A DNA stretch of 64,000 nt from CBDAPE01 sp965198325 (GTDB lineage: Bacteria > Pseudomonadota > Alphaproteobacteria > UBA828 > JAPUJA01), in NCBI GenBank assembly GCA_965198325.1, contig CBDAPE010000014.1:248001-312000 (forward strand), written 5' to 3'. Position numbers and translations under genes: made by a program. Each line of letters begins with the position of its first letter. Within the stretch, counting starts at the first letter, position 1. Shown here one piece after another: positions 45,754 to 55,778 of this stretch. The notes beneath the pieces are model-generated. The model worked only from the letters and a program-made list of their open reading frames with translations, searched no databases and was not told the DNA's origin.

Positions 45754-46800
45754 ATGAAGCAGCGCGTCATCACGGTCTTCGGCGGCTCGGGGTTCATCGG
45801 CCGTCATTTGATCCGCCGTCTCGCTCCGACGGGCACCATGATCCGGGTCGCGGTGCGGGATCCAGTGGCGGCGAAATTCCTCAAGCCCGTCGGCGATGTC
45901 GGCCAGATCGTGCTGATTCACGCCCACCTGCGCGACCCGGCGACCATCGATCGCGCGGTCGACGGTGCCGACGCGGTGATCAATCTGGTCGGCATCCTGT
46001 GGGAACGGCCCCATCTGCGCTTCGAGCGGATTCACGTCAGGGCTGCCGCCGAGATCGCCTGGGCGTGTGCCGCGGCGCAGGTCGGCCGACTGGTCCAGAT
46101 CTCTGCGATCGGTGCCGATCCGGCTTCGGACTCGGCCTATGCCCGGAGCAAGGGCGAAGGTGAGCTCGCGCTCCGCGCAGGATTCGCGCGCGCCACCATC
46201 CTGCGGCCCTCTGTCGTGTTCGGGCCGGAGGACGACTTCTTCAACCGGTTCGGCGCACTGGTGCGCCTTGTGCCCGTTCTGCCGGTGTTTTTCGAGGGCC
46301 TTCCCAAGGTCGACCTGTTCGCGACCTTCCCCTGGCCCAGCGTCGACTTCAAAGCGGGGCTCAGCCGCATGCAGCCGGTCTATGTGGGCGACGTGGCCGA
46401 GGCGATCTGCCGTGTCCTCGACGAGCCCGCAACCGCCGGCCGGACTTACGAGCTCGGCGGGCCGACCATTTACACGATGGCCGAGTTGATGACCTATGTG
46501 CTCGAACAGGCCGGCCGGTCGGGATGGCTCGTTCCCGTGCATTACCGGCTCGCCCATCTCATGGGCTTCGCTTTCGAGCAGGCGGTCAAACCGCTGGGTT
46601 TCATCGGCAAGTATCCGGCCCCCCTGCTCACGCGCGATCAGGTCAAGCTGCTACGGCTCGACAACATCGTGCACGAGGGTGCCCCGGGCCTCGCCGATCT
46701 CGGAATTTCGCCCAGCGCGGTCGAGGCCATTACGCCGGGTTATCTGGACCGATTCCGCCGCGGTCCCCCGCGGCCGCCCGAAAACGCCGCGCAGCGATAA
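45754..46800 (+). CDS. Complex I NDUFA9-like atypical SDR protein
   Basis: A 348-residue extended/atypical SDR with the nucleotide motif VITVFGGSGFIGRHLIRRL and later YARSKGEGELAL, ATILRPSVVFGPEDDFFNRF and YVGDVAEAICRVLDEP. This matches the NDUFA9 subfamily: accessory complex I subunit homologues that bind NADPH. No complex I genes are adjacent, so the role is by family only. The start at 45754 follows the tRNA-Leu promoter region; its stop nearly touches uppP (convergent, 5 bp). Confidence 0.87.
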   Translation: MKQRVITVFGGSGFIGRHLIRRLAPTGTMIRVAVRDPVAAKFLKPVGDVGQIVLIHAHLRDPATIDRAVDGADAVINLVGILWERPHLRFERIHVRAAAEIAWACAAAQVGRLVQISAIGADPASDSAYARSKGEGELALRAGFARATILRPSVVFGPEDDFFNRFGALVRLVPVLPVFFEGLPKVDLFATFPWPSVDFKAGLSRMQPVYVGDVAEAICRVLDEPATAGRTYELGGPTIYTMAELMTYVLEQAGRSGWLVPVHYRLAHLMGFAFEQAVKPLGFIGKYPAPLLTRDQVKLLRLDNIVHEGAPGLADLGISPSAVEAITPGYLDRFRRGPPRPPENAAQR

Positions 46801-46805
46801 GCCGC

Positions 46806-47612
46806 TCAGATATAGATCCAGACCAGCAGGCCGACGCCCAACAGCAGCCGGTAGATCACGAACGGTGTGAAACTCAGGCGGTTGACGAACTGCATCAGAA
46901 ACCAGATCGAGAGCAACGCGATGCCGAACGAAAGCGCGACGCCGATCAGCGCGTCGCTGGCGACCCGGAATTCGCCCGCCTGATGCAGATCCCAGCCCGC
47001 GACCGACCCCGCGGCGACGATCACCGGGATCGAGAGCAGCATGGAATAGCGCGCCGCCGCCTGACGCTCGAAGCCCGCAATGCGCGCCGCGGTCATGGTG
47101 ATGCCTGCCCGGCTGGTCCCGGGAACGACAGCCAGCGCCTGGACGAAACCGATGAAGATCGCCGAGCCGAGGGTCATGTGCTCGATCCGCCGGACCGTGA
47201 TGCCGAAGCGATCGGCGAGGAAGAGCAGCACGGCGAAGCCGATCGTGGTCGCCGCGATCAGGGTCGGATCGCGCAAGTCGGTGCCGGCGTAAAGATGGAC
47301 CAGCCCGCCGGCCAGCAGCACGGGCACGGTGCCGATCAGGAGAAAAAACAACAGGCGGCCGCCGGGCCGGCCCCGCCGGGCACCGCGCTTGGGTGGCCGT
47401 AAGGGATCGCTCACGATCGACCAGAGGTCCCGCCAGAAATAGATCATCACCGCGCCCAGCGTGCCGACATGCACGGCGACATCCATCTTCAGGGTCTGGT
47501 CGGGCCAGTTGGCGACTTGGCTGACCAGGATCAGGTGTCCCGACGAGCTGATCGGCAGGAATTCCGTTATGCCCTGCACGGCCGCCAGAACGACGATTTG
47601 AAGTAAGCTCAA
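46806..47612 (-). CDS. uppP: Undecaprenyl-diphosphatase
   Basis: Recycles the lipid carrier of cell-wall synthesis by removing a phosphate from undecaprenyl-PP. The 268-residue membrane protein has both catalytic signatures, AVQGITEFLPISSSGHL and VVPGTSRAGITMTAARIAG, and about eight helices. The start is TTG at 47612 with AGGGCAGGGA before it; no ATG gives a full N-terminus. Confidence 0.94.
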   Translation of the reverse strand: MSLLQIVVLAAVQGITEFLPISSSGHLILVSQVANWPDQTLKMDVAVHVGTLGAVMIYFWRDLWSIVSDPLRPPKRGARRGRPGGRLLFFLLIGTVPVLLAGGLVHLYAGTDLRDPTLIAATTIGFAVLLFLADRFGITVRRIEHMTLGSAIFIGFVQALAVVPGTSRAGITMTAARIAGFERQAAARYSMLLSIPVIVAAGSVAGWDLHQAGEFRVASDALIGVALSFGIALLSIWFLMQFVNRLSFTPFVIYRLLLGVGLLVWIYI

Positions 47613-47674
47613 ATCCCTGCCCTGTAATAGTTTTTCCGCTTATACCACGGTCTGATCGAGGGTCCATACCGGCA

Positions 47675-47697
47675 ATTAGTCCTGAAATAAGACTAAT
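47675..47697. promoter_or_regulatory. Inverted repeat in the AT-rich region upstream of gltD
   Basis: ATTAGTC and GACTAAT form a perfect 7-bp inverted repeat separated by nine bases. It sits inside a clearly A/T-rich stretch (about 47640-47790) between divergent uppP and gltD. It may be an operator for gltDB, uppP or both; no specific regulator is recognisable. Confidence 0.45.
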
Positions 47698-47902
47698 CTT
47701 TAGAGTTTTGGCTGGACAAATACAGGTATATCATTGTAATTTTGCTAAAGCGCCAATTTAAGTAAGGAATACTGACCTTTTGATCGTGGCGCCGGGGTGA
47801 TTCAGCCCTTTTTCATGCTGGTCCCCGGGTCGACACACCGGCGCCGTGCCGTGGCGACCGGCGGCGACTCGAAATTAAGACGCACGACACGAGGCTCGAG
47901 CC

Positions 47903-49339
47903 ATGTCCGGAAAAATGCTCAAATTCGTGGATCACGCCCAAGCCATGCCCGGAAAGCGCGAGGCGGCAACCCGGCGTGAGGATTTCGACGAGATCTTCGG
48001 TGAATACGAGCCCGATCAAGCCGCCCTGCAGGCAGGTCGCTGTTCCCAGTGCGGCGTGCCGTTCTGCCAGATCCACTGTCCGCTCTCGAACAACATCCCA
48101 GACTGGCTGATGCTGACCGCCGAGAGCCGCCTGGAAGAGGCCTATGAGGTGTCTTCCGCGACCAACAACCTGCCGGAGATCTGCGGCCGCATCTGTCCCC
48201 ACGATCGGCTGTGCGAAGGCAACTGCGTCATCGAGAAGGGGTTCGAATCGGTCACGATCGGTTCGGTCGAGAAATACATCACCGACACGGCCTTCGAGCG
48301 GGGCTGGGTCAAGCCGATTGCGCCGCGCGCCGCGCGCCCGGACTCCGTCGGCATTGTCGGCGCGGGCCCGACCGGCTTCGCCGCTGCCGAAGAACTGCGC
48401 CGTCTCGGCCTCCAGGTTCATATCTACGACCGTTACGACCGGGCGGGCGGCCTGCTCGTCTACGGCATTCCCAACTTCAAGCTCGAAAAGTGGCTGGTCG
48501 AGCGGCGCGCCGATCTCCTCGTCGCCTCGGGCGTCGTCTTTCACCTCGATTTCGAGGTCGGGCGCGACGCCTCGCTCGCCGAGTTGCGCGAGAGGCACGA
48601 CGCCGTGCTGATCGCGACCGGGGCCTACGCGGAACGCGACATCCAGATCCCAGGTATCGGTCTCGACAACATCGTGCATGCCATGCGCTACCTGACGGCG
48701 AGCAACCGCAAGGGACTGGGCGATGCGGTGCCCGAATTCGACGATGGCCGGCTCGATGCGCGCGACAAGCATGTCGCGGTCATCGGCGGCGGCGATACGG
48801 CGATGGACTGCGTGCGCACCGCGGTGCGGCAGGGTGCACGCTCGGTGCGCTGTCTCTACCGGCGTGACCGGGTCAACATGCCGGGCTCGCTCCGCGAAGT
48901 GAGCCACGCCGAGGAGGAGGGCGTCGAGTTCGTCTGGCTCACCGCGCCCGAGGCGTTCGACGGCAACGGCGCGATATCCTCGGTCCGGACCGCGCGGATT
49001 CATCTGGGCGTCGCCGATGCGAGTGGCCGTCAGACCCCGGAGCCAATCCCCGGCTCGTCGTTTACGCTTGAGGCCGACCTGGCCATCAAGGCGCTGGGCT
49101 TCGACCCTGAGGACCTGCCCACCCTGTTCGACGCCCCCGACTTGCCGGTCTCCCGCTGGGGCACCGTGCAGATCGACTGGACGACCATGATGACCGGGCT
49201 CGACGGCGTGTTCGCGGCGGGCGACATCGTGCGCGGCGCCTCGCTCGTCGTGTGGGCGATCAAGGACGGGCGCGACGCCGCGAAGGGCATCGACACCTAC
49301 CTTCAGGTCAAGGCGGCAAACCTCGCCATGGCTTCGTGA
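47903..49339 (+). CDS. gltD: Glutamate synthase small subunit
   Basis: A 478-residue NADPH-oxidising subunit of glutamate synthase. The N-terminal iron-sulfur segments CSQCGVPFCQIHCPL and CGRICPHDRLCEGNC are complete. FAD site VGIVGAGPTGFAAAEEL and NADPH site VAVIGGGDTAMDCVRTA follow, with FAAGDIVRGASLVVWAIKDG at the end. It passes electrons to GltB for making glutamate from glutamine and 2-oxoglutarate. It precedes gltB by 23 bp. Confidence 0.96.
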   Translation: MSGKMLKFVDHAQAMPGKREAATRREDFDEIFGEYEPDQAALQAGRCSQCGVPFCQIHCPLSNNIPDWLMLTAESRLEEAYEVSSATNNLPEICGRICPHDRLCEGNCVIEKGFESVTIGSVEKYITDTAFERGWVKPIAPRAARPDSVGIVGAGPTGFAAAEELRRLGLQVHIYDRYDRAGGLLVYGIPNFKLEKWLVERRADLLVASGVVFHLDFEVGRDASLAELRERHDAVLIATGAYAERDIQIPGIGLDNIVHAMRYLTASNRKGLGDAVPEFDDGRLDARDKHVAVIGGGDTAMDCVRTAVRQGARSVRCLYRRDRVNMPGSLREVSHAEEEGVEFVWLTAPEAFDGNGAISSVRTARIHLGVADASGRQTPEPIPGSSFTLEADLAIKALGFDPEDLPTLFDAPDLPVSRWGTVQIDWTTMMTGLDGVFAAGDIVRGASLVVWAIKDGRDAAKGIDTYLQVKAANLAMAS

Positions 49340-49362
49340 GCGGGCAGGGCGGGGTGAGCGTT

Positions 49363-52300
49363 ATGACTGATCGCTGGATTCGCGAGGCTGCGCGGCTTGC
49401 GGCCGAGGGCCTCTACGATCCCGCATCCGAGCACGCGGCTTGCGGCGTCGGACTGGTCGCCTCGATCGACGGCACGCCGCGCCGCGATGTCGTCGAGGCG
49501 GGAATCAACGCGCTGAAAGCCGTCTGGCATCGCGGCGCGGTCGATGCTGACGGCAAGACCGGCGATGGCGCCGGCATCCACGTCCAGATCTCCCAGGCGT
49601 TCTTCCGGGACCAGATTGCCGGGATCGGCCACGAGCCTGAGCAAGAGCGCATCGCGGTGGGCATGATCTTCCTGCCCAAGACCGATCTCGCCGCTCAGGA
49701 GACCTGCCGCTCGATTGTCGAAACCGAAATTCTGTCGTTTGGCTACGGCATCTACGGCTGGCGCCAGGTGCCCATCGACGCGGCCGTGATCGGCGAAAAA
49801 GCCAACGCCAGCCGGCCCGAGATCGAGCAGATAATGGTCGCCAACGACCGTGGCGTTGCGGACGACGATTTCGAGCGCGAGCTCTACCTGATCCGCCGGC
49901 GCATCGAGAAGCGGGTGCGCGACGCCCACGTCACGGACTTCTACATCTGTTCGCTGTCCTGCCGTTCGGTGATCTACAAGGGCATGTTTCTAGCCGAACA
50001 GCTTACCGCCTTCTATCCCGATCTGCTCGATCCGCGCTTCGAATCGAACTTCGCGATCTTCCACCAGCGCTACTCGACCAATACCTTTCCGACTTGGCGG
50101 CTCGCCCAGCCTTTCAGGATGCTGGCGCATAACGGCGAGATCAACACGCTCAAGGGCAACGTGAACTGGATGAAGGCTCACGAGACCCGGATGATCAGCT
50201 CCGCCTTCGAGGGCCAGCACGAGACGCTGTTTCCGCTGATCCCACCGGGCGCGTCCGACTCGGAAGCCCTCGATGCGGTGTTCGAGGCGCTTACGCGGGC
50301 GGGCCGCGAGGTTCCGCTCACCAAGCTCCTGCTGATCCCCGATTCGTGGTCCCACAAAACGACCATGCCCAGGGCCCATCGGGCGTTCTACGCCTACGCC
50401 AACTGTGTCATGGAACCGTGGGACGGCCCCGCCGCGATCGCGGCCACGGACGGTCGGTGGATCGTCGCAGGCATGGACCGCAACGGTCTTCGTCCCATGC
50501 GCTACACCATCACCGGCGACGGCCTGCTCCTGGTCGGTTCCGAGACCGGCATGGTGCCCGTCGACGAAACCGAGATCGTCGAAAAAGGCCGCCTCGGGCC
50601 CGGCGAGATGGTTGCGGTCGATTTTCGCGACGCGCGGCTCTATCGCGACCGCGAGCTCAAGGACCGGATCGCGGCGGCCCAGCCCTATGGCGAGTGGATC
50701 GAGAACATCACCGAGCTCGACAGCCTGATCAAGACCGACGCGCCCGAGCCGGTGCTCTACGCCCGCGACGAGCTGCGCCTTCGCCAGCGGCTGTTCGGTT
50801 ACACCCTGGAAGGGATGGAAATTCTCCTTCACCCGATGGTCGAGGATGCCAAGGAGCCGGTCGGCTCGATGGGTGACGACACACCGCTCGCCGTGCTCTC
50901 CGATCACCTTCGCGGCCTGCATCACTTCTTCCGGCAGAATTTCAGCCAGGTCACCAACCCGCCGATCGACAGTTTGCGTGAGCGCCGGGTGATGAGCCTG
51001 AATACCCGGCTGGGCAATCTCGGCAACGTGTTCGACGAGAGCGCGGAACAGACTACCGACCTGTTGCTGCTCGACTCGCCCGTGCTGTCGACCGCCGAGT
51101 TCGAGGCGATGCGTGTCTACATGGGCGAGACCGCCGTGTTCATCGACACCATCTTCGAGGTCGAGGGCAGCGCGACTTTGCGCGCCGGGCTCGACCGGAT
51201 CTGTCGCGAGGCCGAGGACGCCGTGCGGGGGGGCTGCACCCACATCATCCTGAGCGACGAAAATGTCGATGAAAGCCACGCGCCGATTCCCATGATTCTG
51301 GCAACGGCGGCCGTGCACAGCCATCTGGTGCGCCAGTCCTTGCGCACCTTCACCTCGCTCAATCTGCGCTCCGGCGAATGTGTCGACGTGCACTATTTCG
51401 CGGTGCTCATCGGCGCCGGCGCGACGACGGTCAACGCCTATCTCGCGCAGGAATCGATTGCCGATCGGCACGCCCGGGGCCTGTTCCCCGAGCGCTCGCT
51501 CGGTGAGTGCGTACGCCGCTACAAGGAAGCCGTCGATCAGGGGCTGCTCAAGATCCTCTCCAAGATGGGGATCTCGGTGATCAGCTCCTATCGCGGCGCG
51601 TTTAATTTCGAGGCGGTCGGATTGAGCCGGGCCATGGTCGCCGAGTTCATGCCGGGCATGCCGACGCGAATCTCCGGCATCGGCACGAGCGGCATCAAGC
51701 GCCGGGTGCTCGAGCTCCATCGAGCGGCCCACGCTGAGGGCGCGACGGTGCTGCCCATCGGCGGCCTGTACAAATACCGCAAGCCGGGCGAGGTCCACGC
51801 CTTCGACGGTCAGCTGATCCACGTTCTTCAGACTGCCGTCGCAACCGATTCCTACAAGACCTATAAGGCCTATTCCGAGGGCGTGGCGGCGCTGCCGCCG
51901 GTCGCCTTGCGCGATCTCCTGGAGTTCAAGCCCGTGGGCCTGCCCCTTCCCCTCGACGAGGTCGAATCGGTGACCGAGATCCGCAAGCACTTCCAGAGCG
52001 GCTCGATGTCGCTGGGCGCGCTCTCGCCCGAGGCCCACGAGACGCTCGCCATCGCGATGAACCGGATGGGCGCGTCGTCCTGCTCCGGCGAGGGTGGCGA
52101 GGGACCTGAGCGCTTTCACCCGCGGCCCAACGGCGATAACGCGAATTCGGCGATCAAGCAGATCGCCTCGGCACGCTTCGGTGTGACCGCCGAATACCTC
52201 ACCCACTGCCGCGAGATCGAGATCAAGATCGCGCAAGGGGCCAAGCCCGGCGAAGGCGGCCAGCTACCGGGCTTCAAGGTCACCGGCGAGATTGCACGGC

Positions 52301-53874
52301 TGCGCCATTCCACGCCCGGCGTTACCCTGATCTCGCCACCGCCCCATCACGACATCTATTCGATCGAGGATCTCGCCCAATTGATCTACGACCTCAAGCA
52401 GATCAACCCCCAGGCACGGGTCTGCGTAAAGCTCGTGGCGGAAGCGGGCGTCGGCACCATCGCCGCAGGCGTCGCCAAGGCCAAGGCCGACGTGATCCTG
52501 ATCTCGGGGCATTCCGGCGGCACCGGCGCCAGCCCCCAGAGCAGCCTCAAATACGCCGGGGTGCCCTGGGAGATGGGCATCTCCGAAGCCAACCAGGTGC
52601 TCACGCTCAATCGACTGCGACACCGCGTGTTGCTGCGCACCGACGGCGGCATCAAGACCGGACGCGACGTCGCGATCGCCGCAATGCTCGGGGCCGAGGA
52701 ATTCGGGGTCGGGACAGCGGCCCTGGTCGCCATGGGCTGTATCCTGGTCCGCCAGTGCCATTCGAACACCTGTCCCGTCGGCGTCTGCACCCAGGACGAG
52801 CGGCTGCGGGCGAAGTTCGAAGGCACCCCCGAGAAGGTCGTCAACCTGTTTTCCTTCATCGCCGAAGAGGTCCGCGAGATCCTGGCCGCGCTCGGCGCGC
52901 GTTCGCTGAACGAGATCATCGGCCGGAGCGACCTGCTGCACCAGAAGAGCCGGGGCCACGAGGATCTCGACGCCCTCGATCTCAACTCCCTGCTGGCCCA
53001 GGCCGACGCGGGCGACGAGCCCCGCTACTGCACCCTCGAAGGCCGCAACGAGGTGCCCGAAACGCTCGACGCCAAGATGATCGAGGATGCCCGCGCGGCG
53101 CTCGACGAGGCCGAGAAGATGCAGCTCTCCTATACGGTGCGCAACACGCACCGGGCGGTCGGCGCCAAACTCTCGGCCATGATCACCCGGCGCTACGGCA
53201 TGACCGGGCTGCAACCCGGTCACATCACCGTGCGGCTCAGGGGTTCGGCGGGGCAATCGTTGGGTGCCTTCGCCGTCCAGGGACTCAAGCTCGAGGTCTT
53301 CGGCGATGCCAACGACTATGTCGGCAAAGGGCTCTCGGGCGGTCTTATCGTGGTGCGTCCGACGGTCTCCTCGCCGCTCGTGACGAACCACAACACGATC
53401 ATCGGCAACACGGTGCTTTACGGCGCCACCGCCGGCAGGCTGTTCGCCGCCGGCCAGGCGGGCGAGCGGTTCGGCGTGCGCAATTCGGGCGCCGAGGCGG
53501 TGATCGAGGGCTGCGGTTCGAACGGCTGCGAATATATGACCGGCGGCGTCGCCGTCATCCTCGGGCCCGTCGGCCACAATTTCGCGGCGGGCATGACCGG
53601 CGGGATGGCGTTCATCTACGATTCAGACGAGAGCTTCGCGAGCCATGTCAACGACGACACCGTGCTCTACCAGCGCATCGAGGCGGCCTATTGGGAGCGG
53701 CTCATGCGCACCCTGGTCGAGGCCCATGTCGACGAGACGGGCTCGCGTTTCGCGGAGAAGTTCCTCAACAACTGGACCCGCAACCTCGAGCAGGTCTGGC
53801 AGGTCTGCCCCAAAGAGCTCGCCGATCGCCTCGAGCATCCGCTTTCGGACACGGATGCCGCGCTGAGCGCGTGA
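49363..53874 (+). CDS. gltB: Glutamate synthase large subunit
   Basis: A 1503-residue enzyme. The N-terminal glutaminase has its nucleophile at Cys27 in HAACGVGLVAS, implying removal of a 26-residue propeptide. The FMN-binding synthase domain contains HFQSGSMSLGALSPEAH and ILISGHSGGTGASP; the 3Fe-4S site is QCHSNTCPVGVCTQDE. The C-terminal beta-helix has GLSGGLIVVRP and NTVLYGATAGRLFAAG. The start at 49363 follows GGGGTGAG. Its stop lies 8 bp from the convergent RidA gene. Confidence 0.97.
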   Translation: MTDRWIREAARLAAEGLYDPASEHAACGVGLVASIDGTPRRDVVEAGINALKAVWHRGAVDADGKTGDGAGIHVQISQAFFRDQIAGIGHEPEQERIAVGMIFLPKTDLAAQETCRSIVETEILSFGYGIYGWRQVPIDAAVIGEKANASRPEIEQIMVANDRGVADDDFERELYLIRRRIEKRVRDAHVTDFYICSLSCRSVIYKGMFLAEQLTAFYPDLLDPRFESNFAIFHQRYSTNTFPTWRLAQPFRMLAHNGEINTLKGNVNWMKAHETRMISSAFEGQHETLFPLIPPGASDSEALDAVFEALTRAGREVPLTKLLLIPDSWSHKTTMPRAHRAFYAYANCVMEPWDGPAAIAATDGRWIVAGMDRNGLRPMRYTITGDGLLLVGSETGMVPVDETEIVEKGRLGPGEMVAVDFRDARLYRDRELKDRIAAAQPYGEWIENITELDSLIKTDAPEPVLYARDELRLRQRLFGYTLEGMEILLHPMVEDAKEPVGSMGDDTPLAVLSDHLRGLHHFFRQNFSQVTNPPIDSLRERRVMSLNTRLGNLGNVFDESAEQTTDLLLLDSPVLSTAEFEAMRVYMGETAVFIDTIFEVEGSATLRAGLDRICREAEDAVRGGCTHIILSDENVDESHAPIPMILATAAVHSHLVRQSLRTFTSLNLRSGECVDVHYFAVLIGAGATTVNAYLAQESIADRHARGLFPERSLGECVRRYKEAVDQGLLKILSKMGISVISSYRGAFNFEAVGLSRAMVAEFMPGMPTRISGIGTSGIKRRVLELHRAAHAEGATVLPIGGLYKYRKPGEVHAFDGQLIHVLQTAVATDSYKTYKAYSEGVAALPPVALRDLLEFKPVGLPLPLDEVESVTEIRKHFQSGSMSLGALSPEAHETLAIAMNRMGASSCSGEGGEGPERFHPRPNGDNANSAIKQIASARFGVTAEYLTHCREIEIKIAQGAKPGEGGQLPGFKVTGEIARLRHSTPGVTLISPPPHHDIYSIEDLAQLIYDLKQINPQARVCVKLVAEAGVGTIAAGVAKAKADVILISGHSGGTGASPQSSLKYAGVPWEMGISEANQVLTLNRLRHRVLLRTDGGIKTGRDVAIAAMLGAEEFGVGTAALVAMGCILVRQCHSNTCPVGVCTQDERLRAKFEGTPEKVVNLFSFIAEEVREILAALGARSLNEIIGRSDLLHQKSRGHEDLDALDLNSLLAQADAGDEPRYCTLEGRNEVPETLDAKMIEDARAALDEAEKMQLSYTVRNTHRAVGAKLSAMITRRYGMTGLQPGHITVRLRGSAGQSLGAFAVQGLKLEVFGDANDYVGKGLSGGLIVVRPTVSSPLVTNHNTIIGNTVLYGATAGRLFAAGQAGERFGVRNSGAEAVIEGCGSNGCEYMTGGVAVILGPVGHNFAAGMTGGMAFIYDSDESFASHVNDDTVLYQRIEAAYWERLMRTLVEAHVDETGSRFAEKFLNNWTRNLEQVWQVCPKELADRLEHPLSDTDAALSA

Positions 53875-53882
53875 CCCTCCCG

Positions 53883-54296
53883 CTAGCCGATCGCGGCGAC
53901 GGTCTGGACCTCGATGATGAACTCCTCTTTCACCAGCCGGTCGACCATGAGCAGCGTATTCGGCGGATAGACTCCGCCCGGAAATAATTTGGGAAATTCG
54001 CGCAGGCGGTACGCCATCAGCTTCGGAATGTCGCGGCTGTTCACGAGATAAGTCGTGAACTGCACGATATTGGAGAAGCCCGCGCCGGCGGATTCGAGCG
54101 CGGTGCCCAGGTTGGCGAACACCTGATCCGCCTGGGCGTCGAAATCGTTCACGCCCACCACGTTGCCGTCCGGGTCGGCCGAAAGCATGCCGGCGATGAA
54201 CAGAAACTCCGTGGCCTTGACCCGGGTGACGTGAGTGTACTGGCCGAGCGGCGCGCCCAGCGCGGCGGGGTTGTAGATATTGATCTCGAGGCTCAT
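53883..54296 (-). CDS. RidA family (YjgF/YER057c) protein
   Basis: A 137-residue Rid-family protein, many members of which hydrolyse reactive enamine/imine intermediates. FLFIAGMLSADPDGN, QADQVFANLGTALESAGAG and VDRLVKEEFIIEVQTVA match the family; the Arg of VDRL sits where the substrate-binding Arg of RidA lies. AAGGAG is present before the ATG. It is the last gene of a minus-strand set with the alpha/beta hydrolase and VOC genes, suggesting a catabolic role. Confidence 0.9.
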   Translation of the reverse strand: MSLEINIYNPAALGAPLGQYTHVTRVKATEFLFIAGMLSADPDGNVVGVNDFDAQADQVFANLGTALESAGAGFSNIVQFTTYLVNSRDIPKLMAYRLREFPKLFPGGVYPPNTLLMVDRLVKEEFIIEVQTVAAIG

Positions 54297-54323
54297 GGCA
54301 GGCTCCTTGGTGGCTTTGGGGCG

Positions 54324-55136
54324 TTATCCAAACATGTCGAAGGCGATGGCGAGAAGGCTCTCGGGGCGTTCAGCGGCCGGCCCGTGGCCGCACGCTGCGA
54401 GCGCGTGAAGGTCGGCCTGGGGCAGGGCGTCGGCCAGCACCGCGGCGGTCTTCTCGATGGGAAACGCTGCGTCCGAGCGGCCGTGCACAATCGCGACCGC
54501 GCACGTGACCCGCGCGAGCTCTTCGGCAGTTAGGACCGTGGGCGCGATCAGCGCGGCCTTGTCGCCTGCGAACATGGCCTCGAAATAGGCCCGGTAGTCG
54601 TCGGCATTCAGAACCGTAAGGCGGTCTTCGAGCATGGCGTCGGTCACGAACGAGCTGTCATAGAACAGAACGTCGAGCGAGCGGCGCAAGCTGGCCAAAT
54701 CGGCCGGGAAGGTCCACGGCGTCTCCAGATCGGCGTTGGCCCCGATCGGGGTCCCCATGGCGCCGGTCAGCAGCAGCTTGGCGACATCGGAATGTTGGCC
54801 GGCGAGGCGCATCGCCAGGGTCGCCGAGATCGAGTGGCCGACGATGCCTTTCGGTCCCTCGGGCAAGCTCGCGAGCACGGCGTCCGCCTGCTTGAGCCAG
54901 AGCGCGTAGTCGAAATAGGGCGCGGCGGTCTTGCGGCCCGAAGCGCCGAAGCCGATCAGATCGGTGCCGAAGACGTGATAGCGGCGGGCCAGGGGCTCGA
55001 GAACCCGGCCGAAATTGACCGGCACGCAGGTCCCGGGTCCGGCGCCGTGCATCAACAGGATCGGAAAGCCCGCGCCCGCCTCGTAGATTCGTGCGGTTAC
55101 GCCGTCGACTTCGATGTCCCGCTCGGTCAGCTCCAT
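54324..55136 (-). CDS. Alpha/beta-fold hydrolase (meta-cleavage-product hydrolase-like)
   Basis: A 270-residue hydrolase. The oxyanion region LLMHGAGPGTCVPVNFG and nucleophile elbow GIVGHSISATLAMRLAG resemble C-C bond hydrolases of aromatic degradation. The likely acid Asp is in IVHGRSDAAFP and the His in AACGHGPAAERPE. The substrate is unknown. The start at 55136 (MELTERDIEVDGV) has GGGAGG upstream. Next to the VOC gene. Confidence 0.87.
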   Translation of the reverse strand: MELTERDIEVDGVTARIYEAGAGFPILLMHGAGPGTCVPVNFGRVLEPLARRYHVFGTDLIGFGASGRKTAAPYFDYALWLKQADAVLASLPEGPKGIVGHSISATLAMRLAGQHSDVAKLLLTGAMGTPIGANADLETPWTFPADLASLRRSLDVLFYDSSFVTDAMLEDRLTVLNADDYRAYFEAMFAGDKAALIAPTVLTAEELARVTCAVAIVHGRSDAAFPIEKTAAVLADALPQADLHALAACGHGPAAERPESLLAIAFDMFG

Positions 55137-55185
55137 GTTGCCTCCCTTGCCGGCGGCTCTCTTTCGGGCCGGTCCGGTCACGATC

Positions 55186-55716
55186 CTACGGCTTTGCCGG
55201 ATACCAGTAGTCGGGCTCGCCAAGCGGGATGTCGGTGGGCCAGTTCCAAATTTCGAAGGTCGTGCCCGTCGCGTCGAGGGTGTCAAAATAGTTGACCCGC
55301 ACGCCATTCCAAAACAGCTCCTGGATGGGTGCAAACCCTCGGGCGATGAAGTCCTCGCGCGCCGCCTCGAAGCCGAGGTCCGAATAGGCGAACGCGGCGT
55401 GTTGCATGCCCTCGCCGTGTCGTTCGAGGAAATCCCGGTAGACCGTGGGCCCATCGAGGGGCTGGATGATTTCCCACATCAGATCACCCACCCAGGCCAG
55501 CGCCAGGCGCATGGAAAACGCCGTCCGGACACCGCGAATTCTGGTCTCGGTCATCGCCGGCGCCTTTGCGTCCTGTACCCACCAGGGCCCGATCCCCAGC
55601 CGGTCGGCGTAGTCGCGCACCCGGGCATCGAGATCGCCGGTCACGACGCAGATTTGCAGGGTGGCGTCGAGAAAGCTGTTGCCGAGAGTCGTGCGCCAGT
55701 AGTCGTCGGGTGTCAT
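55186..55716 (-). CDS. VOC-superfamily protein
   Basis: A 176-residue single-module vicinal-oxygen-chelate fold (glyoxalase/dioxygenase/epimerase type): LQICVVTGDLDARVRDYADRLG at the start, then MWEIIQP, EGMQHAAFAYSD and TTFEIWN hold candidate metal ligands (Glu, His, Glu). The first ligand position, usually His, reads Gln in TLQICV. Activity is not assignable. It heads the minus-strand set with hydrolase and RidA, divergent from the first Rieske gene. Confidence 0.82.
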   Translation of the reverse strand: MTPDDYWRTTLGNSFLDATLQICVVTGDLDARVRDYADRLGIGPWWVQDAKAPAMTETRIRGVRTAFSMRLALAWVGDLMWEIIQPLDGPTVYRDFLERHGEGMQHAAFAYSDLGFEAAREDFIARGFAPIQELFWNGVRVNYFDTLDATGTTFEIWNWPTDIPLGEPDYWYPAKP

Positions 55717-55778
55717 GATCGTCGTCTCCGCTTCGGGTTCGGCGCCTCCGGCTTTGCTTGTGGGAAGCCATAACCCAC

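Noticed and set aside
49990..52236. 748-codon minus-strand frame inside gltB
   Set aside because: Antisense shadow of a clearly coding glutamate synthase; no recognisable motif and no ribosome-binding site.
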